A stretch of 64,000 nt of DNA, taken from Paenibacillus curdlanolyticus YK9. Lineage in GTDB: Bacteria; Bacillota; Bacilli; Paenibacillales; Paenibacillaceae. The stretch is from positions 62,001 to 126,000 of the forward strand of contig NZ_AEDD01000012.1 of the NCBI RefSeq assembly GCF_000179615.1, given 5' to 3'. Position numbers and translations under genes: made by a program. How positions within the stretch are numbered: position 1 is the stretch's first letter; every line of letters begins with the position of its first letter. Positions 18,280-27,700 of the stretch are shown here, piece after piece. The notes beneath the pieces are model-generated. The model was not told the DNA's origin and did no database searches. It saw only the letters and a list, made by a program, of their open reading frames with translations.

Positions 18280-18795
18280 TTATTTCAACTCATATCCGCC
18301 ACGAACCATCACGGTAAGCCCGTTCTTCTGTGCAGGATCCGGCAATACGCCTCGTCCTCCACGCGGGAATAAGATGAGGTGATTGTTCGGAACGGCTTTG
18401 CCATTCGTAATATCTTTCCCATCCGTCAAATCCGAAATGCCATTCGCATCGCCGCTATAAGCAACTGCTTTTCCCGCTCTTACGACGAATTCAGCGCCGT
18501 CAGCCGCAAAAAGCGTCTTACCCGCAGGAACCGCAACAACGACGACTTGATTCATGGACTTGGTTAACTCGCCTTTCAGATCGTTCAGCATCTGCTGTAC
18601 GTCCTCCGTGCTGACGCCGCTCTGTTTGCTCACCGCTTGATCAACATAGCTTTTGGTAACGACCGGATCATCTACGGAGCCCGGAGTAACCGTCTCGCCA
18701 TCGCCCTGCGCTGTACTTACCCACTGAGAACCAACTAACGCTCCGCCGCCTAGAAGTACAACAGCTAAAGCGAGTTTCTGCCAAGAATATTTCAT
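18280..18795 (-). CDS. Secreted or membrane-tethered protein of unknown function
   Basis: I do not recognise the family. The protein has 171 residues: an N-terminal hydrophobic segment (about 7-23) fitting a signal peptide or anchor, a short acidic/polar linker, a probable helix around residues 60-80 and a C-terminal beta-rich domain with several glycines (V-P-A-G-K-T-L-F, F-P-R-G-G-R-G). No lipobox cysteine is present. The ATG at 18795 follows GAGGT by 7 bases. It lies between the SASP gene and another secreted unknown, with no overlap to either. Confidence 0.75.
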   Translation of the reverse strand: MKYSWQKLALAVVLLGGGALVGSQWVSTAQGDGETVTPGSVDDPVVTKSYVDQAVSKQSGVSTEDVQQMLNDLKGELTKSMNQVVVVAVPAGKTLFAADGAEFVVRAGKAVAYSGDANGISDLTDGKDITNGKAVPNNHLILFPRGGRGVLPDPAQKNGLTVMVRGGYELK

Positions 18796-18861
18796 GCATT
18801 ATACCTCACTCTCGTATTCTTCTACTCTAAGGATACTAGAATACGACAGGGTAAACCACCA

Positions 18862-21369
18862 TTACCCTTCCACAAACCACGAAAGTTTCTTCGATCCGAC
18901 CAATATCTTCGCATTCTGGAACACATCATACACGTTCAGGGTGTACGAATCGTAATCATTAATTTGGCTCTGTACCTGTGTATCGTTGAACAAGACGGTT
19001 AATGGAATTGCTGTGCCTTCCTTCAGTAGTTCGCCTTGCGCTCCCTCTACTGCCATAAGGTTGAACGTCTTCGTATAGGTTGCCTTCTTGTTATCATTAT
19101 TGATAAATTCCAGCATAACCTTATGTTCGCCTGCAACAAAATCATATTGCGTGTCCTTGCTTAACGTATACTCCATCTTCAATTGAATGCCTTCGACGTT
19201 AAATCCGCCATTGACCTGCAATTCTGCACGAGCCTTTTGTATAGACAAGTCATAGGATGCGAATGACACGTGCTGCAGAGTCGTGTTTGTTGTTGCTTCT
19301 TCTTTTCCAAGCTGGTAGTTCACCGGCTTAATAATAACGCTTTGCGCTGTTGTCGCCCCTTGTGCAGGAGCTGTTTCGACACTTTGGCCAATAAACAATC
19401 CGTAGGCGGTTTGATCGAAGCCTGAAGGAAGTGCCGCCCACGCAGACATAAGCACTTTGCCATTTGGCATAACCTTATCTTTCATCGTAGCGAACGTAAT
19501 TGGAACGATTTGACCATTTTTGTCCTTCAAATAGGCGCCTAGCTTTGCTAAATTAGCCAGCCTGCTCTCTTTATTTTGAATAACAAATTCCGCATAAAAG
19601 ACGCTCGATGAATCATTTTTTAATATCGAGTTTCTAATCAGTTGAACAGTTGCATGCTTGCCTGTGTTCGTGATTTTATAAGGATTATTTTTCTGGTAAA
19701 CAGGGACTGTATTAACTGCCTGTCCGGAGAACTGGTAAAGCTTTCTCGCTGGCTTATCCTTGACTGGCTCTGTCGCAACAAACCCGATTTTACTAATCGT
19801 CGTCGTATACGGAACGCTAGTGTAAACAATGTAATTATAGGTCTCGCCTGGCCCTATTGTAATTGTGTCATCCAAGGCGACCAATTTGGACTCATTTTCA
19901 ACTTGCACACCGTTCACAAGGAAGTATCCGCTAATCGTCGGTACTTTCTTGGAAACCTTACTTGTATTCGTCACTGCTATATCCGCTACAAGCATATCGC
20001 TATCTTCCATTGGCGTTCGCTGAATGCCATTCAGCTTAACGGAATACGTGGTGTCATATGTAAACGTGCTGCTAATCGTTCCTTCTTTAATGACTTCGGT
20101 GGAGGTTGTCTTATAGCTGCCAACTACATAGCCCAGATCTTTATCTGTAGCTGCTGTACGTACGATGAGCTCACAATCTTCAACCTTCACATTACCAGGG
20201 ATTTCACCGGTGAGCGTAAGTGTTTTTTTAATGCCTGGAATCAGTTTGCTTTCATCCTTCGTAAAGGTCAACGGATAGTTCACGTTCGACTTCGTTTTCA
20301 AATAAAACTCTAGATCCGGCATCTTCAACGCTTCAGAGCCTTTATTCAGTAGCTGGAATTCAAGTGAAACGCTCTTATCCGTCGTTGACTCAGATTCTTG
20401 ATCTACAACGGTTGTTGGGGCGACTGAGGTAGTCACAGGCTGTCCATTTAAATATACGCTGCGACTGCCGCCTACAGCGGTAACTGGAGCGGACGTGAGC
20501 GCAGGAAGAATAAACTCACCTGCAGGCAGCAGCAACTTAGACGCATCATCATTCAAAGCCACTACAAGCGCGAGCGGCTTGCTTGCTACTTGAAGAGGCA
20601 GCTTAACGTTCAATGTCGCGATTTTTCTTTCTTTTGGCTGAATCGTAGCTTGCTCCAATTCTGATGCTGAAACTTTATACACAGAGTTACTTTCAGTTTG
20701 AATATAGAATCGCATATTAGACAGGTCAGTCGTGTTTAGACCCGCATTTTCAAGCAGTACGTTTATTGTAATGTAAGCGCTTGTCGAGTCCTTTGTTATA
20801 AATGCTTGTTTAATAGCTGAACGAATTTTGGAGCTGCCATAAATCATTGTTTTATCTTTAAACGCTGCAACTTTATTCGTTTCCTTACTGGACGCCTTAA
20901 TCACGCCAAGTTGGCGTTCATAGTTGGGCATAGAGAAATCCCATTTGATGATTTCAAACTGTAGATCCGATACCTTCGTGCTTGAATCGACGACAGCATA
21001 ATAAGTGAGATATTTGCTTGATTTGGCAGGTATCGATGTAATGTCCTTCTGAGAGTCAATGACAGTGGCCTTAAATGATTTTCCGCTTTTTGTTTTGACG
21101 CGCAGCCAGTAATCAATCAGATCAATGGATGAATTTCCATTGTTATTGATGCTTACCGTAAAGGTGAGCACCCTTCCTTTTTCCTGCATTAAAAATTGTG
21201 CATCGCGTATGGACAATGTCGCATTCGCTTTCAAGCCAACGAATTGAGAGCTAAGCGTTTTTTCGATTGTTGCTGCTTCAACCGACTGGGGTGTAATCAA
21301 AGGTGCGGTATTCAGTACAAGGCTGCTAGCCGTAATGGTTATAACCCCGTATTTTATCCACTTCTTCAC
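18862..21369 (-). CDS. Large secreted protein with repeated beta-sandwich domains, function unknown
   Basis: This protein of about 835 residues has a signal peptide ending near S-V-E-A-A and no SLH, LPXTG or lipobox anchor. The mature part looks like several copies of a DUF4352-like beta-sandwich, with recurring pieces such as F-T-V-S-I-N-N-N-G-N, I-N-V-L-L-E-N-A-G and L-E-F-Q-L-L-N-K-G followed by I-P-x-K-x-x-K-type strands. GTG at 21369 is preferred over ATG 21375: AGGAGG lies 7 bases before GTG but only one base before the ATG. The neighbour upstream is the S-layer gene, so a role in cell-surface assembly is possible but unproven. Confidence 0.8.
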   Translation of the reverse strand: MKKWIKYGVITITASSLVLNTAPLITPQSVEAATIEKTLSSQFVGLKANATLSIRDAQFLMQEKGRVLTFTVSINNNGNSSIDLIDYWLRVKTKSGKSFKATVIDSQKDITSIPAKSSKYLTYYAVVDSSTKVSDLQFEIIKWDFSMPNYERQLGVIKASSKETNKVAAFKDKTMIYGSSKIRSAIKQAFITKDSTSAYITINVLLENAGLNTTDLSNMRFYIQTESNSVYKVSASELEQATIQPKERKIATLNVKLPLQVASKPLALVVALNDDASKLLLPAGEFILPALTSAPVTAVGGSRSVYLNGQPVTTSVAPTTVVDQESESTTDKSVSLEFQLLNKGSEALKMPDLEFYLKTKSNVNYPLTFTKDESKLIPGIKKTLTLTGEIPGNVKVEDCELIVRTAATDKDLGYVVGSYKTTSTEVIKEGTISSTFTYDTTYSVKLNGIQRTPMEDSDMLVADIAVTNTSKVSKKVPTISGYFLVNGVQVENESKLVALDDTITIGPGETYNYIVYTSVPYTTTISKIGFVATEPVKDKPARKLYQFSGQAVNTVPVYQKNNPYKITNTGKHATVQLIRNSILKNDSSSVFYAEFVIQNKESRLANLAKLGAYLKDKNGQIVPITFATMKDKVMPNGKVLMSAWAALPSGFDQTAYGLFIGQSVETAPAQGATTAQSVIIKPVNYQLGKEEATTNTTLQHVSFASYDLSIQKARAELQVNGGFNVEGIQLKMEYTLSKDTQYDFVAGEHKVMLEFINNDNKKATYTKTFNLMAVEGAQGELLKEGTAIPLTVLFNDTQVQSQINDYDSYTLNVYDVFQNAKILVGSKKLSWFVEG

Positions 21370-21503
21370 GGTCATTCCTCCTGTTTGTTGTTACTCATTT
21401 GACGGTTGAAGCACGTACTTTGTTTCATCCTCACAAGAATAAATTATTATCAATAAGTTAATCCTAACATCATTACATGAACAGTAAATGAACAAAAAGA
21501 CGC

Positions 21504-21535
21504 AAAAAAGGCAGAAGCCGAAGCTTCTGCCTTTC
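21504..21535 (-). terminator. Strong terminator after the S-layer protein gene
   Basis: A perfect 12-bp stem aaaggcagaagc/gcttctgccttt with loop CGAA is followed by TTTTTTG on the minus strand. It lies 16 bases after the S-layer stop at 21551. Confidence 0.92.
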
Positions 21536-21550
21536 TTGAACCGGTAGAGA

Positions 21551-24109
21551 CTAGTTTACGAGAACCGTAGTCGTAGCCGTTTTACCGTTCGACGTTTGGT
21601 AAGTTACTACCGCAACGCCTTTCTCTTTACCAGTAACTGTCAGCGTACCGTTAGTCGTAACTGCTTTGTCAGTGGAAGATACGAAACCATTTTTAGCGAG
21701 TTCTACGCCGTATTGGTCTTTAACTTCTACGTCAAGAGCTACAGGAGTACCTACAGTTGTTTTGTATTCAGCTTCTTTGAATTTAACGGACGTTGCAACT
21801 GGAGCTGCATCGGAAGCCGTTACTTTCACTTCAGCAACTTTACCGCTTGCCAGGGAAGCAGAGATCGTAGCTTCACCAGCTTTGAGTGCGAAGATTTTGT
21901 TACCAACGCGTGCAACTACGCTCTCATCGGAGCTGGACACGAATTGTGGAGCGGAGTTAACCAATGCAACAGCGGAACCGTCGCTCAGTTTACCGTTCAG
22001 TTTGATTTCAACTGCATATTGACCTGCTGCAGTGTTGTCCTTGTTACCATAAACCGTACCAACCGATTGGATTTCGTACGATTTGATATCTTCGGATTTA
22101 ACAACTGTTACAGCGATTTCTTTCTCAAGACCGTTGAATTTAACAGTCAGTTTCGTCGAACCAGCAGCTTTAGCTTCCAGAACGCCGTTGTTGTAAGTAA
22201 GAATCGTTGGATCAGCCGAAACTACGGAGTACGTAGCGCCAGTAACCGAGTCCAGCGTGCTAACGCGGCCATAGTTGTCAACGATTTGAATGTTTTTGTC
22301 AGCAAGCGTTACTACTGCGCCGTTTTCGAACGTCGAAGCAACATCTTTCAGACCTTGGATCGATTTGTACTCTTTCGCTGCGGAAACCGAGAAGGAAACC
22401 GACGAATTCGTCATGCTGGAAGGCGTAGTTACGAATGCTTGAAGCGTTACAGAACCTTCTTTAGCAAACTTAACAACGAGCTCGCCTTTAGCGTTGATGT
22501 AAGGAGCGCCTACGAAGTCAACGTTCTTAACGAACGTAACGTCAGCAAGGTTTACATCTTTACCCGCGATAGCATTGCCATACGTATCAACAGCCGTGAA
22601 CGGAATGATTACGTCTTCGTTAGCAATTACTTGCGAGATTGGGTTTTGCAGTTTGAACTCTTTCAGTGTTGCTTTGCTTTCGATTTTGAACGAAGTCGAT
22701 GCATAAGCACCTGTAGCCAGGTTGCTTGCGGAGATGATTACGTTACCTGCTTTTTTAGCTGTGAACGTAACTACGCCTTTGTCGTCAACTTTGATCGTCG
22801 AGATTTCGCCGTCGCCGCCCACGAGGAACGTGATGCCGCTCAGGTTGAATTGACCGTTAACAACTTCTGTCGAGTAAGTAGCCAGCGTTACGGATTTACC
22901 GTATTGGTCAGCCAGTTTGATTGGCAGAACAAGGCCTTTGTCTTCAACAGTGATGCGGCTAGCATCTTTCAATGGAGCTGGAGCGCTCAGCTCGATTTTC
23001 GTAGCGGAGCTAGCAGCTGTTACTTTGAAAGATTTCGTGTCATTCAGACCGTCGTTCGTGTATACGGAAACTACGATCGTGTCGTCAACTTTAGCGTTGT
23101 CGTCGTTCGAAAGGTCAAGTTTACCCGAAGCAAGAACTGCTTTCAGATCTTTACCTTTAGTTGTGTTGTAAACGTTCGTGTAAACCGCTTGGCCTACCGA
23201 AGTTTCTTCGTTGAATTGGTTGAACTTTTTGATGCCGAGGTCTTGGTTTGCAGCTTTTTGCAGCGATTCAGTCGTGATGCTTACTTTTGCTGCTTTTTCA
23301 GCTTCAACTTTAACCGTTACTGCTTCAGCATCGCCAGCTTTTACTACGATGTCGCCAGTTGGCAGGTAGTTAGCTTCGAGGACTACCGATTTCAGGTCGT
23401 CAGCGAATTTTTTCGTTACAGCAACAGTAGTCGACAGATATTTAGCTTCGATAGCGATATCTTTCGTTACTGGTTTGTTGAACTCAAGCGTAATTTTCTT
23501 AGCGCCCGTTTGGGATGCTTTGCTTACTTTCAGAACTTGTGGGTTCTGTGCTTGGATGTACTCGTACGATGCTTCAACCAGAAGAGCGCGTTTTGCTGCT
23601 ACTTTGTAGTTAGCAACTGCGTCGATCAGTTTAGCGTCGAGTGCTGCTTGAACATAACCAGCTGCCCATGCGCTCGTACCTTCAACTTTTGCACCTTCAA
23701 CTGGCTCAAGACCCAGTGTCAGTACAAGCGTTTTAGCCAATGCTTCAACCGTTACGTTACCGTTAGGGTCGAATTTGTTGTTGCCAACGCCGTTCATCAG
23801 TTTAGCTTCAGTTACTGCACCGATGAAGCCTTTTGCCCAGTGGTTAGCTGGAACGTCTACGTATTTCGAAGCTGCAGCATTCTCTTCCAGCTCGTTGAGC
23901 AGGCCGAGAACTTTTGCGAATTGTGCACGAGTCATGTTTTTGTCGAGACCCGCGTCACCGTTTGGTGGATAACCACTGAAGATATTAAGTGCTTTCAGAG
24001 CGTCGAATTTCTCTTGTGTCGTAAGTTCTTTATCAGCTGCGGATGCTACGGAAGCGAACATGGAGACAACCATGGTTACCGCTACGAGCAAAGACAAACT
24101 TTTTTTCAT
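21551..24109 (-). CDS. Probable major S-layer protein with N-terminal SLH domains
   Basis: The protein has about 852 residues. It starts M-K-K-S-L-S-L-L-V-A-V-T and has a signal peptide ending S-V-A-S-A-A. Three SLH domains follow (about residues 28-215), with cores M-T-R-A-Q-F-A and N-H-W-A-K-G-F-I. The remaining part is made of Ig-like/BIG2-type domains rich in Lys, Val, Thr and Ala, typical of S-layer proteins. It would form the outer paracrystalline layer and attach to pyruvylated wall polymer through SLH. Codon choice looks strongly biased. ATG 24109 was chosen because the signal peptide begins there, although GGAGG is about 13 bases upstream. A strong promoter and long leader support high expression. 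Confidence 0.9.
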   Translation of the reverse strand: MKKSLSLLVAVTMVVSMFASVASAADKELTTQEKFDALKALNIFSGYPPNGDAGLDKNMTRAQFAKVLGLLNELEENAAASKYVDVPANHWAKGFIGAVTEAKLMNGVGNNKFDPNGNVTVEALAKTLVLTLGLEPVEGAKVEGTSAWAAGYVQAALDAKLIDAVANYKVAAKRALLVEASYEYIQAQNPQVLKVSKASQTGAKKITLEFNKPVTKDIAIEAKYLSTTVAVTKKFADDLKSVVLEANYLPTGDIVVKAGDAEAVTVKVEAEKAAKVSITTESLQKAANQDLGIKKFNQFNEETSVGQAVYTNVYNTTKGKDLKAVLASGKLDLSNDDNAKVDDTIVVSVYTNDGLNDTKSFKVTAASSATKIELSAPAPLKDASRITVEDKGLVLPIKLADQYGKSVTLATYSTEVVNGQFNLSGITFLVGGDGEISTIKVDDKGVVTFTAKKAGNVIISASNLATGAYASTSFKIESKATLKEFKLQNPISQVIANEDVIIPFTAVDTYGNAIAGKDVNLADVTFVKNVDFVGAPYINAKGELVVKFAKEGSVTLQAFVTTPSSMTNSSVSFSVSAAKEYKSIQGLKDVASTFENGAVVTLADKNIQIVDNYGRVSTLDSVTGATYSVVSADPTILTYNNGVLEAKAAGSTKLTVKFNGLEKEIAVTVVKSEDIKSYEIQSVGTVYGNKDNTAAGQYAVEIKLNGKLSDGSAVALVNSAPQFVSSSDESVVARVGNKIFALKAGEATISASLASGKVAEVKVTASDAAPVATSVKFKEAEYKTTVGTPVALDVEVKDQYGVELAKNGFVSSTDKAVTTNGTLTVTGKEKGVAVVTYQTSNGKTATTTVLVN

Positions 24110-24334
24110 AACCTTTTTTTCTCCTCCTCTAAATTGCTTCGGTTGTTGAGAGTTTAGTTCAGATAGTGAATAGCTCGTTTCCCTCATTTGCCGATTCACC
24201 CCCTTCCCAGAGTTGAGCAGTAATTTGTTATAAATGATGTCTGCAATCATGTTAAACCCTTTATGTAAAAACATGTCGCAGAAACTCGTAAACGATAGAA
24301 GAAAATTCTGGTAGAGAAGCTAGACCACTTTAAC

Positions 24335-24363
24335 ATTATACAGTAGTCTACCTGTACCGTAAA
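24335..24363 (-). promoter_or_regulatory. Sigma A-type promoter of the S-layer gene
   Basis: On the minus strand TTTACG (24358-24363) is separated by exactly 17 bases from a perfect TATAAT (24335-24340). Transcription would start near 24328 and give a leader of about 220 bases. Confidence 0.75.
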
Positions 24364-24372
24364 GAGGGCGGT

Positions 24373-24399
24373 GAGAATATGTTCCATTAGAATATTCTC
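24373..24399. promoter_or_regulatory. Inverted repeat just upstream of the S-layer promoter, possible operator
   Basis: gagaatat and atattctc are perfect 8-bp arms 11 bases apart, ending 9 bases before the -35 hexamer. Its place suggests an activator or repressor site; the regulator is unknown. Confidence 0.45.
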
Positions 24400-24650
24400 A
24401 ATAAATCCGCTTCCCGCTTGTGTTTACTAATGAATTAGACGCACGTCGCGAGGAAAAGTTGCGTTCATTTCAAAATCTTTTTTCTGCGATCTCGCTTCCA
24501 GCTGTGTCTCTCGCGTTCCAGCACCGGAAGATGACTCTAGTATAGCCCGTAGAACCATGCCGCGTATATGCAAAACATTTTCCAGAGACCGTCGTGAATA
24601 TCCTAGAATTTGTCGAAAATCGTAGACATATATTCTACCGCGCTGTCATA

Positions 24651-24687
24651 AACAAACTGGCCCGTGGAATCGCTCCACAGGCCAGCT
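24651..24687 (-). terminator. Terminator after the second large SLH protein gene
   Basis: ctggcc/ggccag outer arms and gtgga/tccac inner arms are followed by TTTGTTT on the minus strand. The hairpin sits about 40 bases after the stop at 24723. Confidence 0.85.
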
Positions 24688-24722
24688 TTTGCGATCAGCT
24701 ATCTGTTAAAGAATTCTCGCGA

Positions 24723-27700
24723 TTAACCGTTGATCTTAGGCAGGCGTTTGAGATCCGCCAACATCTTGCCAACAATAATGGATGCATCCGAACGAAGCAG
24801 ATTGGACTTCGGTTCGAATACGGAACCCGATTTTTTGTTGTTCGGGTCAATCAAAGAGCCTTGGATGTAACCCTTCTTCGCTATCGCGATTACAGAAGCG
24901 CGCGCGTAGAACGTTACGTTGCCGTAGTCTTTGAATGTTTTTTGAAGCGTTGCGTTAATTTTATTCGTGTCCGTCTCCAGCTTCAGCTCCCGGGCACGTG
25001 CCAGAATAACTGCCGCTTCCTCGCGTGTGAGGTAGGAGTTGGGCTCGAACGTTCTTGGCTGCGTACCTCTGATGATGCCTTCGCGTGCTGCAGTCTCTAC
25101 ATAACGATAATCCCACAGCGCATCCGGGTTAATGATAGCCGGTACATCATCAAAGTGCGGCTTGCTAAGTTCATAGTTGAGCGGAATATCCAATGCCTTA
25201 ACGACCATGCGAGCGAATTCGCCGCGCGTTACGTACAGGTCTGCACCGAACTCGTCAAAGCCGGCAGGATTCATAACGCCTTTGGAGAAGATCGCTTCCA
25301 AGTAGTTACGGGCATAAGGATGTGCTGTCATATCCGTGAACGAGTAAACCATCTTGCCTACAACGTAGTAACCGAATTTACGGAACGGAACCGTGATCGT
25401 ATTCTTGCTTGTGTCAACAACTCCGCCCATGTTCTCCCAGTACTTGTTGTCGATATCGTAACGGAACACCGTCACGAGCGTTCCAACTTCCTTAACCATG
25501 CTCTTGTCGAAAGTCAGCGTCAAAGTGCCTGGCTTCGATACGAGCAATTCACGGTCGCCAGGACGCATATCATACGTCGGAATCGACGTGCCGCCTGGGC
25601 CTGTAGCGCCTGGGAATTGATAAGGGTCAGCGCCCATTTTGAGCGGATCATATGCACCTGTTGTCAAATCATCCGCCATGCCTGCATCGATCCAGTAAGT
25701 CGGGCTGGCTTTCGTGAAGCGCGTTGGGAACGATACTTTAAAGCGCGTGCCGAACGATTGCAGGATCGCGTCAAAGTTGGATGGCAGCGTCTCGAATTCA
25801 TGACGGTCAACAACGCCGTCTTCCGAGTTCGCGATGCCGAACAACAGGGAGTGACCCGTGAACACTTGGTTCTTGTATTGCGATGGAACGTTATAATCCG
25901 TACGGATCAGCGTCGTCCCTTTATCAAACTTCAGGTTAATCGCGCCGTCGAACACTTTGTGCGAGTTCGACATTGGCGCCATGAAGCCTGCACCAGGAAC
26001 ATTAGTCGGCGCGTACGTTACATCTACCGTACCCGTCGTTTTATCTGTTCCGCTGGAAATTTCGAATTTGATCGAATTTTTACCAGCCTTCAAGCCTTGC
26101 ACATAAACGCGGAATGCATGTTCATAATCGATTTTGCCGTCATTGTCGCTATCGTACTTCAGCTTTTCGGCCGTTTGCTTGTTAATCGTGACTGTCTTCG
26201 CGCCTGGTGCACTAATAATAATCTCTACGAAGTTTTGGTTCACGATTTGCTTCGCCGGCAGAATCGGACGAATGATGGAGTAAGGAATAGCTGTCGGGTC
26301 CACTTCCAAACGATACGAAGCACGAGGGCCTGCCTCGCCGCTGTTGTAAGCGTAGAAGTTGTAGACGCTAGGCGTACCATCCGAGTTTAATTCTTGGTCT
26401 TTGAGAATGAAGTAGAAGGATTGCGAATCTGTATCATAAAAGACCGAGAGATTATCGTTCTGTCTGCCTGTACGTGCTACTGCCGTGAACAAATCTGCAC
26501 CATTAGCATCTTTCGTAACAACAGTGAAGTCAGTATTCAAATCCCAGTAAACTGGAGACTTGAGTACAGGGCTGTCTACTTTCAAAATGTAATCCTTCGC
26601 CTTATCTGCCGTTACGCCGTTTACAGTCGTAACCAACGTACTAAGACGTGCTGTTACCTCGCCAACCGTCTTACCAAGATCGATAAAGTCGAACGTACCG
26701 TAAATGTTCATTTTATCGCGAGTTGTGTTGTATACAGAACCATTAAGCGTAAAGTCCGGATCATTCGGCAAAGGCTTAGGCTGTTGGTTGCCATAAGGGA
26801 ACACGCCGAGCGAATTTGGCACTGGAATGATTGGCAGGTTCGTTGGGATCAAATAAACGCTAATCGTTTTCTCATAGGAATTTTTCGCGCCTTGGAATAC
26901 GATTCGGATTTTGTTTTCTCCCGGGAACATTGCGCTCATAACTTCCGTTGTGCTGTTAGCAATAAACTTCGTCGCGTCACCCGAGCCATTTTGCTTGAGC
27001 TTAACCTGCGTGTTATTAACGTACATAAAGACCGTTTGTGCAGCAGTTGTTGAGTCATAACGGATGTCGGCTGGGTTCGCAATATTAAGGAATTCGCCCT
27101 CTAAGCTTCCAAGCGCATTTTGAACAATTGTCGTTGCTGGCGTCGTGTCGGTCGAATCATATTGAATTTCCATCTTATCGAACACTTTTTTATACGTTGC
27201 ATATGGTCCGAAGAGAAGCGTAAACTTCACATCTTTCGTTGCAACGTTGCCATTAAGATTAAGCGTAAGCGTCTGCGTTCCTTCGAACGGCATCTTCTTG
27301 AATTCGAGAACGACACGTTGGAACGTTTGCGGCACTCCATTAACCGTTCTTGTTACGAAGTTGTTAACGAGTGTCTTTGTAGCGTAGTCCGCAGCCGTCA
27401 AATTCACTGTGCTGCCTACAATATCCTGAACTTTCGTAGCCGTAATTGTTTGTTGTGCATTTCCAACATTACCGACTAATATTTCAACTGCAAAAGGAAG
27501 CTCATATAAATTCTGGCCTTCTAATGCTTTACCCGTGAGCTGTTCATAAGGGCTGTTCAGTTTGTAGCCCGGCAAGTAGTTAACTTGATAGAAGTACGGG
27601 CTCGTACCGTTTGCAAGCGTAAAGAACAAAGCATTCGTTCCTTCGTTCAAGCCTTTCTCTTGGTTAAACGCCTTCAAATCCAACTGGTACGTCTTACCGA

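Larger units (their letters stand above)
24110..24722. other. Long intergenic and leader region upstream of the S-layer gene
   Basis: About 610 bases without a gene. It contains, from the S-layer side outward, an approximately 220-base leader, a promoter (24335-24363), an inverted repeat (24373-24399) and, at the far end, the terminator of the next gene (24651-24687). The leader has an in-frame open stretch from 24274 with no useful start site; I regard it as untranslated. The segment at about 24420-24640 shows nothing I can name. Confidence 0.6.

Noticed and set aside
24110-24274. N-terminal extension of the S-layer protein up to 24274
   Set aside because: The extension would put a polar 55-residue stretch before a normal signal peptide, and the promoter and leader explain the open frame better.
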